A stretch of DNA of 64,000 nucleotides from Ctenosaura bakeri (lineage: Eukaryota; Chordata; Lepidosauria; Squamata; Iguanidae), in contig CAOLHI010000489.1 of NCBI GenBank assembly GCA_948474755.1, positions 620,001-684,000 on the forward strand, in the 5' to 3' direction. The number at the start of each line of letters is the position of its first letter. The first letter of the stretch is position 1. The position numbers were made by a program, and so were the translations under genes. Below are positions 47,275 through 58,400 of the stretch, piece after piece. The notes under the pieces are model-generated. The model had not been told where the DNA came from, searched no databases, and worked only from the letters and a program-made list of their open reading frames with translations.

Positions 47275-50099
47275 GTGGGGCTCTTCTCCCTTGCCATCCG
47301 TACCCGGTATTTTTCACTTTTTTCTTTGTTAAATCAGTTTTTTTTCTTCAGAGAAAGGTTCTAAAAGATTTTTGAAAGATGAAAAGAACAAGAAATAAAA
47401 AGTTGTCCAGCTAGCAAGGCAGGAAAATTAAAAACTCTTGAGGGAAGGAGAAGAGTAAACAGACCAAACAGATTTACAACTTTGGGTCTGCTGCCTTGAT
47501 CAACTGGCATGAGAGAATAACCCACTACTTGTGGATTGTTTTTTTGGGCAGCCTGAGAATGTCATGCACCTACAGAAGAGGAGCCACACTGCATGTGAGT
47601 CACTGAATCCCTCTGAGTGGTTTTTAGAAATGTTAGCAGGATGGCATGGGATCCAGCAGTGGAATATATCTTGCTGATTTGGCTAAGTGTAAATCAGCTT
47701 TTTGTGTGATCACAAGAGAAAGAGAGAAAGAACCAGAGCACACTACGTCAGAAACATTCATCTGACCTAGTGAAACCATAAAAAGATAACCACTTGAACT
47801 GGCTTCCTCCACACCATGCCCTCTACTACAGCTAGCACAGCTGAAGAAAACTTCATTCCAACTCCCACAGGATATAGGAATGATGCCCACAAGTTTAGAC
47901 TTTCATTATTTAGCATATTGACTTGTCACAACTTTGTTTGCAAGGTGAGTTGAGATTTCTTTCTAGAAATCCAGCTAAATGCAAAACATCTATAATTGCA
48001 CTCAGCTCAATGCATCTGTGCCTGAGTCAGAAGTATGAAAGGAAATCGTTAGGAAAAGACGACCATGCAAAGGCCATTCTCAGCATTTTTTTTAAAAAAA
48101 ACCTAGGCTCTTTTCTAATGTGTTATTAGTCCTACTTAAGAGTATATTCATTGAAATGAATGGGAGTTGCTACTCAAAACTAACTGGAGCCCCATCAGAC
48201 CCTCTTCAAGTAGAAGTAGTATTGGGTTTAGCCTGTCTTTGGATTGTATAATCTGACCTCATCATTCCACACCTGCAAATACAACCAGGTTATCAAACCA
48301 GACAAGACTCAGTGAGGTGGAGGTCAGATATCATGAGACCTGAGAATCTTGTTTCTGCTAGCTGACAATCACTGTTACAAAGGTAACCAACCATGTATTA
48401 AGATACTTTATGACAGAACATCCTTATTTTGAAAATGGTTGCACTTCTGCAGGTGAAATTTCCAGTGGCTTTTCCCCCACCATATCCCAAAGTAAACCAC
48501 AACTACATGCAATTTGATATCAGATATTAATTTACATTTTTTTAAAAAAAATCAGAAGATCCTCAGGCCCTTATTTGGAGAAAACTTGCAGTGATATTTA
48601 ATTTGAATGAAAGTCAAGTTAGCTGGGATTTCCCACTAAATTCAGTGTATGGTTCCTAGGCATCCAGTTTGGTGCAGTACATCCCACAGGGGTGGAGTGA
48701 TATAAGATCTCCCAAATCCCACATCTGAGATATGGAACCAATTGCACTCTTACTTATCCTCCAAATATTTGGTATGTGCATGGCAATAAGGCTTTACATA
48801 CCAAATGCCAAGAGTCTTTCTGTGTGGACTGCAGTTAACATGGTGTCACTCTTCCTCCTCTCTTTCTGGCCAAACTGATACCAAGCAGCAGAGTAAACTT
48901 CTCATCTCATGATGGCTGTCATGTCATCATGAGATCTGCATGGGATTCAGAATTCCCTGTGAGGTCTAAAATCTCATGGCAGACCTTTCACAAAACATGA
49001 GGTGGCCTTATATAGCCCTACCTCATGCATTCCATGTTGCTGCAGAAAACGGGGCAAATCTATTTCAATGGAATTAAATGCAACTGCTAGTACAATTTTC
49101 TTTACGCATATCTATTCAGCAGCAAACTCCACTGAGTTCAAAAGGACTTACTCCCAGGATAGTGCATACACAATTGCAATGTAAAATACTTTATACTGGA
49201 ACCATTTCCCTTTAGTATGAGATACTCTGCATGAATTCAGTTTGTCCATTATTAATTAGATTTGATAAGCTATATTCCTTAAAAAAATTAAAATTGGACT
49301 CATACCAGAATCTGTAAGAAGCCATTCTTCTGATCCATAAGCATGTATAATTTAGACACTCTACAGCAAAAATTGTAGCAGCCAAAGTGCTGATGGCATC
49401 TGTCTGTGTCTTTATGTTTGATATTTATTGAACAGCGAAATCAAACCAGACAAATCTTGGAATTTTTTTTTATAAATGCACAGTTGCAGAGTACAGAGCT
49501 GAAGAAAATAGTTATAATTCAGCCAGAAGAATAGGAGAGAAGAAAAGCAGAGTTTGCTAAGACTACCACCATTAGCCTGGTAACAAAATTGTTTGTAGAA
49601 GTCATAAAATTTGCACAATATTGCATGAAGTAGAGAAAATACCTCAATTCTTAACCTCAGGTCAAATTTATCACGCAGACGCCTACCAGTCATGTCAGCG
49701 AAAGCTTTAAACTGGGCTGGGCAATGAATTAAAGCCAAAACTAGACATTATGGAAGATATGTGGCTAAGGCTAACCCAGACTTCCCCATGATACCTGGTG
49801 GAATACCCTAGGAGAAATATACTAGTAAACAATATGGAAATGGGCCTTCTTTTGCCATGGTAACCCAGTCATAGAATACCCTTCCCTTAGAGGCCATGTG
49901 GATACCAATGTTGACATCTTTCTGGTGCCAAGTAAAAACAGAGGTTTTTACTGAAGTCTTTGTGGTCCAGCTGACTCCTTTCAAACTGAACATAGTTTTC
50001 ATTGTTTTAGCCTGTTCTATTTAACCGTTTTTAAACTGTCTTGTGTTTTTTTTTAACTTGCTATTTTTTAAAAAAAATTTGCATTTGCATGTGTACACA

Positions 50100-50313
50100 T
50101 GCTGTCTAGTTGCCTGCTGACTTATGCCAACCTCATGAAATTTGTTCCTTTCTTTAAAGACAAGGAATACTCAGAGGTGTCTGTCAACTCTTTCCTCTGT
50201 AATATAGCCTATAGTAGGTATTCACTGACAGTCTTTCACCACAAGTACCAACCAGGGCTAACCCTGCTTAACTTCCAGGATCAGATGGGAGTTGGTGCCT
50301 TTACGGTATTTGG
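50100..50313 (-). mobile_element. 5S rRNA-derived SINE
   Basis: The right end inverts the 5S head (CAACCAGGGCTAACCCTGCT, then TTCCAGGATCAGATGGGAGT) and the left end carries the tail TAGTTGCCTGCTGACTTATG. Nearly full length. Confidence 0.85.
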
Positions 50314-50624
50314 ATCCCTGCTTAAATTATTTCTGTTGTCTTAAATTTGTTTCAAATATGTTAGAGCAATTTCATTCCACAGCATGTGGAGATCCCATGC
50401 TATAGGACAGGATCATCATTAAAATAAAAATAAAACACTTGTATATATGCTTATATTTGTTTGCTCTTCAACGTGCTTCCTTGTATGACAAGGCCTTACT
50501 GCAAAAGAACATAAGAGAGTGTTGCTGGATCTAGACTAAGATACCCAATACCTAGTTTTCAAAATAAAACAGTAGCATATAGTTCATATAAAGTAAATAT
50601 CTTGAAAATATGTTGTCAGATGTT

Positions 50625-50647
50625 TTCCTCTCTCTCTCTCTCTCTGT
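50625..50647. repeat. (CT)n microsatellite
   Basis: About ten CT units. Confidence 0.9.
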
Positions 50648-50825
50648 ATTCCTTTCTTTACTTCTGACTAGATTTTGTTTGTCCTGGGTCCGAAGTCATG
50701 TTTGCCAGATGACTTAGACTCTCTGATGTTTGTGCTGCTCTTCCTCCCTACCCCATTCTTAAAACATTCTAGAGTAGAGAGTAGCCAGTCTTAGACCTAA
50801 GATGTCACAAGGCACTGGTTGGTAT

Positions 50826-50895
50826 TTTTATATATATATATATATATATATAAGCAATGATACATATATATAGGCTATAATTTTATATATATAAG
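50826..50895. repeat. TA-rich palindromic repeat
   Basis: (TA)n followed by two ACATATATATAGGCTATAA-like imperfect repeats; self-complementary. Confidence 0.8.
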
Positions 50896-51039
50896 CTGTA
50901 TTGTTTGGAAATTATTCGAGTTTACTCAAATAAAACATTTGCAATGGCAAACAAGCCATCTCAAAAGCAGCTAAGACCACTCCTAAAGATTATTTTTCTG
51001 TAATGGCCAGCTTCAGGAACATGTGATATTTGGCCTAAA

Positions 51040-51380
51040 GTAGGGGTGGACAACTCCAGGAGCCCTCCAGGAGACTTGCTGGGGGAAACACACACACCAC
51101 CAAAGCTGCTCCTGACAGACATGAAATGCTCCCAAATGCAATCAAGCATATATGGAGGCATGTTTTGGGGGCTTACTGGGCCCCTAGAGAGAATTTTGAG
51201 ACAATTAAAAAAAAGGTTGAAAAATTTTATTCTTACCCCTGGGGTGGTACAGGGGGTCCTGAACATGGTGAAAATGTTCTCCACATCCCAGAGGTCTTTT
51301 TTTTTTTTTTTACATTTACAGTCAAAATATTTTCCACCCTGGGGGGGACCTAAGGGGCCACACTCTTTGCCCATCCCTGG
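51040..51380. mobile_element. hAT-like MITE
   Basis: Left end TAGGGGTGGACAACTCCAGG, right end in reverse complement CAGGGATGGGCAAAGAG. The CAGGGGTGGGCAA-type terminus is known for hAT elements. Interior has poly(A) and poly(T) stretches that also pair. Confidence 0.6.
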
Positions 51381-51731
51381 CCTGCAGGGTAACTCACTGC
51401 TCAAACAGGTGGTGTCCAAAAGGTTTGGCCAACACACTGGGGAAAATGGCAAAGTGTCTTCAAACACATCTCTCAATCCTCAGCACTATACAAGCATTCT
51501 GTGGCAGGTGGGTTGATGTAGAAAGAATACCCTCTTTTTAAATTTTAAGTTCGAAAACACTGTCTTTAAGGAACTTTGGGTGCTGATTATTCAAGCACAA
51601 TTTTGCTATGGAAGGAAAGAACACAACAACAGGAAGAGATGAGTATATAAAACAGAAGGCTTAAAGACTGACCAGTATCTCAGTAGGTAGTGACATTTAA
51701 AGCAGCTTCACATTTTATCAGTTGACTTTAC

Positions 51732-51866
51732 CTTCATGTTTATCTTGAGCAGCAGCTGTACCTTCCTCCTCATCTTCTGTGCTGGAATCACTAGGTTCGG
51801 GTTCAGAACTCAAAAGCTGATCACGTTCAATGGCCTCAGCTATTTTCTCTTTAACCGATTTGCATT
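51732..51866 (-). CDS. Internal 45-codon exon of the same Glu-rich gene
   Basis: The exon has a TTTTTTGAAG acceptor and a GAAG|GTAAAG donor, both phase 1, and a length of 135 nt, so skipping would keep frame. It reads CKSVKEKIAEAIERDQLLSS followed by EPEPSDSSTEDEEEG and ends at HE, with Gly formed across the junction. The first half could form a short amphipathic helix and the second half is an acidic Ser/Glu tail like those in the flanking exons. It joins in frame to the exon ending at 55928 (upstream) and the one starting at 39902 (downstream). At 12 kb, the downstream intron is the largest seen and carries the DIRS relic. The exon was found by splice signals and phase, not by length, so confidence is moderate. 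I do not recognise the sequence. Confidence 0.6.
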
Positions 51867-53114
51867 CTTCAAAAAATAGCACAACAATTGCAAAACAGGA
51901 AGCAAAGAAAGAGATTGGGAAAAAGTCTGAGCATCAACTTGGCTTAGAAAGTTACTCTGCTATCAGTTACGGACCCAATTAAAACTCTGCAGCCTTCACC
52001 ACAAGGATGCATTAAAAACACATATATAAAGCAAGCAGCACTCCACCTTTACAAAGAGTATATTTCAAGCAAGAGAATGGCCATCATGCAAAAGCAAAGA
52101 AGGCAAACCAACAACAAGCCAGCCACTCATCCCCAGCAACACGCCCAGCTCCTGAAAAATAACCACCAAGCCATAAGTGACCTTTGTTCAGAAATAAGTT
52201 TAATTTGCACAGAATCAAAATAATTGTACAAAAGAAAAGCTGTTATTTTGCTTCTTAAGATGAATGCAGGACATCACTGAATGCTAAGCTTCCAAACACA
52301 ATGCTGGTGATTCTGTCATTTCCCTAAGTGAGTTAAACAGCTTGCAAGCTCTGTCTCATTTTGATGCATGGGCAGATCTGAATGCAAATCCCCGTGCATT
52401 CAACACATGCATATTTGATACTCTTAAATGCACAAGGAATGATGTCTCCTATTTTGCTACATTTCCCCTGAATTCTTATTAGGCCCAGGACATAATTTAA
52501 AGTTGTGCTAATATTTTCATTGTAGCCTCAATCCTTATGTAATAAGGTTATTTACATTTCACTTGTGCTTAACAGAATATGTATTATTAATGTTGTGTTC
52601 CTATCAACTAAGCAACCACTATTCCCTGAACAAAAACAGATGATATTTCTTCTTCTTCTGTCCAATGCGACATTTACAAAAGAAATTACTGTGCAGAAAT
52701 TGCAAACCTCACCGGCATTTACGTTTTTTGAAACAGAAACCTGAAGGGCTCTGCCTAGGTATAGACAACTAATTAATGCATTCTGGAGCTGAGCCTTCCC
52801 CAGCACTTCTTCCCTACAAGTTAATGAACATAACAAGGTTCAAGTGTCTGGTGCATAAGAATGCTCTTATTCCACATCGGCAAAGGCAACAAACCTACAC
52901 CTAACTGCCACTAATCCAAGCCAATGATCCTAGATGTTGTACTGAGATGAAGATAAAAATCTGAAATATAAAGACATCTGCACCCATCTGCAACAGCTAG
53001 CTACATGTGTGGAAGGCCACTGTGGGTGATTCTCTCTTGACCTTTGACCACAGGCTTGGGGAAAAAAAACCTCGGAGCACACTCAGTTTTGGCTTTCATC
53101 TGTACCTATGTTTA

Positions 53115-53332
53115 TGTGTGTGCCTTCAAGTCAAGTTAACTTATGACAACCCCATGGATATCATAGGGTTTTGTCAGGTAAGGAATCTTCAGAGGTGGTT
53201 TTGCCAGTTTCTTTATCTGAAATATAGCCTATGGCAGCTGGTGTTCAATTGCTATCTCCAATCTAACTACTAACCAGGGCTGCCCCTGCTTAGCTTCCAT
53301 GATCAGATGGGATCTGATGCCTTTAGGGTACT
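53115..53332 (-). mobile_element. 5S rRNA-derived SINE
   Basis: Tail GTGTGCCTTCAAGTCAAGTT, body AGGTAAGGAATCTTCAGAGG and inverted 5S head AACCAGGGCTGCCCCTGCTT with TTCCATGATCAGATGGGAT. Confidence 0.87.
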
Positions 53333-53890
53333 GAGGCCACCACTGACTTTTATAAGCAATAGTTTTCTCATTGGGCAATCTGTCTCTTTGGAAAAAAAAA
53401 TAAGAATACTACATTATCTTTGTATGTATGGTTCTTTCACATGTTTTTCTGTCTCTGCTCCTTCCTCCTCACAATCTTTCTTTGATGTCTTCTTTTTTTT
53501 AATGGTAATTTTGCTCCTCTGAATATTTACAAACATCACAAACCCATCTCAACTGTGGGCTGTGGGCAATAATGAATTATTGTCTAGGACAAGGATCCTC
53601 AGACAGATTGAGCAAAGTGTTTCTTCTTGCAGCCATCCTTAGAACCATCTCTACAAACGTACTCACATACACACACCTGATTCCTTATCTGAGCATCATG
53701 CCCTGTTAGCACAGTTGACCAAGGCCAAGCATCCACTGTGCTATATGTTATTCTTCAATAATGTTAATCTTAACGGCTCATGTTTCTTGACAATATTACA
53801 GAGACAACTTCTACTTTGTTTTCCATTAGATTTATCATCATGCTTCCCATCACTCACTCATATGCTAAACTTAAAACTACTTTTTAAATG

Positions 53891-53944
53891 ATAGATGGAT
53901 GGACAGATAGATAGATAGATATATAGATAGATAGATAGACAGAC

Positions 53945-54004
<60 letters not shown>

Positions 54005-54008
54005 CGAT
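53891..54008. repeat. (GATA)n microsatellite
   Basis: About 115 bases of GATA with GACA variants. GATA tracts are frequent in squamate genomes. The poly-(Ile/Tyr/Leu/Ser) open frame on the minus strand is an artefact. Confidence 0.95.
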
Positions 54009-55044
54009 CAGCAACCACCCAAAATTTCACTGCCCCCCACCAAAGCAACAGAATCAGAAGACACACTATGCTAAGTCCTATGGTAATTCAAATCCAAAAC
54101 GATCAAACAACTGTTTAATTACTGTTTGGAAATCTGAACTAAGAAATGATGATACTCTTTTGCACTAAAAATCTGTGGCAGGCCATCAACTCAATGCACA
54201 TGATTACTTCATGCTTCCATTTTGTAGGAGAGCATTTAATCCTATGCATGTACTTGTTAAGTGGTTAATAACGTCATTCTCCAAAAGAACTTAAATATTC
54301 ATCTCATCTAACAGTATAATTGGGAAGTCACTCACATATGGATGAAGGAAAAGATTTTTAAAAAAACCAAAAACCCCTAACACCTATAAATAATTCAGCA
54401 TAATCACCCAAATCTGCAGCAACTCTTTCCCAATTCTTCCTCCAATGTTTTACACTTAACAAATTGCAAGGCAACGAAAAGTGATCTGACACCATGATGT
54501 TTGCAAACAATTCCAATTTTTATAGCATTCCACACATGCCAAATTCTTCCATCTAACAACACAGAGAAATATAAAACAAACCGTCCAACATCTATTAAAA
54601 ACTAGCAAGAATATAAGATATATCACTGCCAAAAGAATACATATCAAAAAGTACAAATCAGAAAGATTAGCATGACTTTTGGCTCTCTTTCATGTCTACA
54701 TCACCATGGACATCACACTGATTAAAATTAATTGATTCACTAACTGAATGATTTGATTGTGATGTTAGTTTAAAAATTTAATACAAGCATGAATTCTTTT
54801 CTTTCTTGACAAAGCACTTGTCCATGAAATAAGAATTACTTGTGCAAAGTTGTACATTTTCATGATTCACAGAAACAACATATATATATCCTGTCTAAAG
54901 GAGGTCATAGATCAGGCATAGATCAGTGACAGGTCCCATGCTTTATATACAGAATATCTCAAGTCCTGTCTCTGGCATCTCTAACTTAAAAAAAAGATAT
55001 GAGATGCTGAAAAAGACCTCTGCCTGGACATCAAGACATCAAGT

Positions 55045-55193
55045 GTGGTTGAGTCTCCTTCTTTGGAGGTTTTTAAACAAAGGCTGGATGGCCATCTGTT
55101 GGGAATACTTTGATGGGTGTTCCTGCATAGCAGGGGGTTGGACTCGATGGCCCCTGGGGTCTCTTCCAACTCTATGATTCTATGATTCTATGA
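55045..55193 (+). mobile_element. CR1 LINE 3' end with (ATTCTATG)n tail
   Basis: GAGGTTTTTAAACAAAGGCT, CATCTGTTGGGAATACTTTG and GGGGTTGGACTCGATGGCCC lead to the diagnostic CR1 terminus CTATGATTCTATGATTCTAT. Well preserved, so relatively young. Confidence 0.92.
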
Positions 55194-55927
55194 AACAGAT
55201 AATACTGAGCCAGACTGCATGAGGTCTGATCACATATAAGGCAGCTTCCTACAGTCCTAGCCTCATTTTGAAAATATTCAAGGAAAAGATTTGTCTATCA
55301 TCTTGCTATGACAAATGATGTGACAAAAACATCTAGTTTCTCACTACTCACTGCCCCAAATTATAAAAATAAAAAAAGATTTGTTTTAGGCGTCAGTCTG
55401 AGCCCATAAGAAGCATACACAAATCAACCGGGTTTAATATTGTCATTCTTCAGAATTTGTCTGTGTCTGCAATAGTCTTTCCAACTAAGATTTTAGAGGT
55501 GATAACAATCAAGTCTTGAGTGCATTGCCTGACCCAAGATCTTTTCACCTGGTTATCTATGTTTCCATCTACTTATGAAATCAATTCAGCTATCATAAAA
55601 TGTTCCACTAGTGATAGTGGTGGAGACAAGAGAAAGACTCGCCAAAGTCTCACATGTTAAATTTTGTACAATACCATTACAGTACCTGAAACAATAAGAC
55701 AGCCTGAATACTTCAGGACACAAAGCTGTCAGTTATTTGGCAAACAGTAAAGGAGAAAAGTCATACCATTCTAATATTCTAAGATAGCATAAGCATTGGG
55801 AACAACTGTATTTTGAGAGTCACATCCAGGCACAGCACAGGAAAAGAGTTCTTCACTTCAAAACAGGTAACACAACACACTAATATCCAAGGGGTCCCTC
55901 ACATTTCTGCCTGCAGACTGTACTCAC

Positions 55928-56320
55928 CACCTTCCTCCTCATCTTCAGAAGGCCCTGTGCTGCTGGGCTTTTCTTCTGGAGAGCTGCTTCTAAACTGTGC
56001 TGATGAATCCTCTTCCATGCCTTTCCTCAGCTTCTCACAGGTAGGACTCATGCCCTGAAGATCTGACTCCATCTTATGTTCGTCTGAAATGTCTGGCGCA
56101 CGTTTGGCTGTTGTGTTTTCTCCTTCACCCATTGTCTCTTCTTCCTCTACATCTGTTTCTTGGCTTTCCTCTCTTTGGGACTTTGTAATCTCACTTTCAT
56201 GTTCTGAATGTATATCCGTATTGTCTTGCTCTTCATCTTGCTTTCTGGTTTCAGAGTCAGAGGTATTTTCGTTGCTGTATACAATGCTGCTGGAGGAGGG
56301 CGAAGCTGCAAGCTTCTTGT
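55928..56320 (-). CDS. 131-codon acidic exon of the same Glu-rich gene
   Basis: The acceptor is TTACTATTTGTAG at 56321-56333 and the donor GGTG|GTGAGT is near consensus; an alternative donor three bases earlier in transcription (exon end 55931) would remove one codon. The exon is 393 nt, symmetric phase 1-1. It begins KKLAASPSSSS and continues through acidic Ser/Glu/Thr/Asp stretches (SDSETRKQDEEQDNTD, TDVEEEETMGEGEN) to SEDEEEG. Composition matches the exons at 51732 and 37750. The open frame begins with a Met inside the intron (MKLCLLFV), which I regard as chance because a good splice acceptor follows. Upstream exons were not found between 56320 and 64000, so the start codon and promoter are unknown and may lie outside the window. 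Confidence 0.6.
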
Positions 56321-56859
56321 CTACAAATAGTAAGCACAATTTCATTTTACAGACATCTACAATCAGTTCATGACAGAGCTTGCAAGTAACTAATTACAAA
56401 TAAACATACATTCCAAATACCCAGTTATTTGTAACTAATTATTTCCCAATAATGAAGGTGTGCCTACATTACATTATGTATGTAAACTTAATGAGGTATA
56501 ACTTCATTACCTTTCTGGTGTTAGGTGCAATGCACAGTTACAGAGCCGTGGCTCACTAAATGGCGGAAGCGGAATGCCACTTTGCTTCAACATCTCATGC
56601 TGATGAATGAAAAACACTCAGATTCTTTTTTAAAAATAAAAAAAATAATGAAAGTAGCTATTTTGGCTACTTTTGGGAATTGTGAAAGTAAAGACTTTTA
56701 GCACTGTGACTGTAATCGTAAGTAACTACTTGGAGCTTTTAAATGTTACTTTCCAAGCTCCAAGTCATGCACTCTATTGTTTGACAGATCATGTTGGGGA
56801 GAACAACATAAAATTGAGAATAACAACTGCAGTGTGTTCCGAGAGATCTTCTGGTCAGA
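56321..56859. other. Unannotated sequence upstream of the 56-kb exon
   Basis: Presumably intron of the Glu-rich gene. No exon was recognised. Confidence 0.3.
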
Positions 56860-57240
56860 TGTGTCACAGATGAAAACCGGGATACATGTGGTCAACCAAC
56901 ATTAGAGGATGGGCAAGATGGCACAAGTTATTTAGGAGGAAGAGCATGCAAGGTAAAAGACACGACAACAGTTTGCTTTTTCCTGTGCCTGATGGGAAGG
57001 GCAAGATTCCGCCCTCTCCTCTTCCCCTGTTAATTGAGTCCAGACTACTTTTGCACTTTGAACCCAGTTTGCAAGAACTGAAGTTAAGTTTGCAGCAACT
57101 GAAGTAAGCTGACGACAAAGCAGGAAAGTGGGAGGAGGAGAGAGAAACTGAGACATTTTAAAAACAGGTGAAAAAGTGGGATGGCAGAAGTTAAACTGAC
57201 ATTGCCCCTACCAAATCGGGAAAATTGGAAGATATGGGGA
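56860..57240 (+). repeat. Unclassified dispersed repeat, copy 4
   Basis: Sense copy: TGTGTCACAGATGAAAACCG, GGGCAAGATGGCAC, AGGAGGAAGAGCATGCAAG, GACTACTTTTGCACTTTGAA and GCAGGAAAGTGGGAGGAGGA, in the same order as 7605-7976. Contains an extra CAGTTTGCAAGAACTGAAG-type internal duplication. Confidence 0.7.
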
Positions 57241-58023
57241 AAGTACTCAGTTTTACATCTATAAGATCCTAAATCAACCTCGGGTGTCCTAAATCCAACC
57301 TCGGGTGTATATCATCAGTAAAAAGATTTAGAAGTAACAACATAGCTCATAATTTACTGCCAGGAATCTGCTATCACAGAAGGTAGTATTAAGGCAGATG
57401 GCCTATCGATAGGGCCTAATATATAGTAGTTTCTAACATTCCCCAGTCAGTTTTCTACCATAAGATAGGCATTTACTGTTAATACCTGTTGCATTCATAC
57501 TTGCTTCCTTTCCTTGTTGGGGTCAAAGCACCAATGGAGATACAAACATAGAGGAAGTTTTTTTTAAGAAGTTTTACATTGCTATAATTTTGTAAAGAGC
57601 CCTCACCTAAGGATCCCTCTACTTGAGGTGGGAAATTCATTGAAATTCTCTGCTTGCCTTAGCTCAGGAATTTTTGCTGGACTCCAAGACCAAGATCCTA
57701 CTCAACATCGGTGAAGCAGAAAGCCCCAGCAGCACAGTCAATGCTGCAGCCTACCATCAATGCACAGGATATGTTGCAAGCTACCGTCCCAGAGTACCTT
57801 GGCTCCAAGAATCTCACAGAGAACCTCTTGGAGCCAAGCAATAAAGTGGCTCAATATAGAACTTCTCTCTGATGGGAGCCATGCACCATGAGGATGACTC
57901 TTCTTCTGGCAACAATGTGCATATTTAGCAGGAGTTATCTCCCACTGTTTGCCATCAGTTTAGTTTGACATCATAAGAGCTTGACTCAAAGCAAGCATTT
58001 CAAAACCACACAACATTACTACT
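57241..58023. other. Unannotated spacer with a small duplication
   Basis: A direct repeat of CCTAAATC(C)AACCTCGGGTGT lies near 57269-57308. Nothing else was recognised. Confidence 0.4.
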
Positions 58024-58222
58024 ATGTGCCTTCAAACTGCCTGCCAATTTATCATGACTCAACTAATTTCACATGGCTTCTTAGGCAAGGAATACTAAAA
58101 GGTGTTATACCCTAGCCCACAACACTTGGTGTTCCTTGGCAGTCTCCTTTCCAATTATTAGCCAGGCTTGACTCTGCTTTACATCCAAGATCAGACAAGT
58201 TCTGGTGCCTTCAAGTTTCAAC
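58024..58222 (-). mobile_element. 5S rRNA-derived SINE
   Basis: Diverged inverted copy: tail ATGTGCCTTCAAACTGCCTG, body TTAGGCAAGGAATACTAAAA, head AGCCAGGCTTGACTCTGCTT with ATCCAAGATCAGACAAGTTC. Confidence 0.78.
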
Positions 58223-58240
58223 TACTGTTTTTGAGGAAGA

Positions 58241-58400
58241 GTTGTTGTTCTTGGCAACCCTAATGTAAATCTATCATGGGGTTTTCTAGGGCTGAGGTGT
58301 GTGATGAGCCCAAGGTCACCCAGTAGGTTTTCATGGCCAAGTGGGGAATGAAACCCAGATCTCCAGGGTCATAGTCAAACCAATAAGAGACTGTCATGAC
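58241..58400 (-). mobile_element. tRNA-derived SINE (ACA-tail family)
   Basis: Inverted, lying directly beside the 5S-SINE: GTTGTTGTTCTTGGCAACCC, TTTTCATGGCCAAGTGGGGA and AGATCTCCAGGGTCATAGTC. The tail proper is shortened. Confidence 0.8.

Larger units (their letters stand above)
43030..47370 (-). mobile_element. Degenerate DIRS-type tyrosine-recombinase retrotransposon
   Basis: On the minus strand the order is a gag-like region, reverse transcriptase, RNase H, then tyrosine recombinase, as in DIRS elements. Many stops and frameshifts interrupt every part, so it is dead. The termini (split or inverted repeats in intact DIRS) could not be resolved: low-complexity sequence continues to about 47560 on the 5' side and the 3' side fades near 43000. 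It lies in the 12-kb intron of the Glu-rich gene, in the same orientation. No long target duplication was sought successfully; DIRS elements normally make none. Confidence 0.85.
39903..51731 (-). other. 12-kb intron of the Glu-rich gene
   Basis: Bounded by the donor at 51731 (GTAAAG) and the acceptor at 39903 (TTGGCAG). Contains a SINE, two pogo-like MITEs, the DIRS relic, a 5S-SINE, a TA-rich repeat and a hAT-like MITE, each listed separately. Stretches at 39960-41415, 47560-50099 and 50314-51039 show nothing else that I can name. Confidence 0.55.
51867..55927 (-). other. Intron of the Glu-rich gene
   Basis: Bounded by the donor at 55927 and the acceptor at 51867. Holds a 5S-SINE, a (GATA)n tract and a CR1 tail. 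51880-53100 and 54010-55030 have no named feature. Confidence 0.5.

Noticed and set aside
51046..51516. 156- and 171-codon frames on opposite strands
   Set aside because: They run through the hAT-like MITE and its poly(A)/poly(T) tracts.
53884..54066. Tyr/Leu/Ser/Ile repeat protein
   Set aside because: Translation of the GATA microsatellite.
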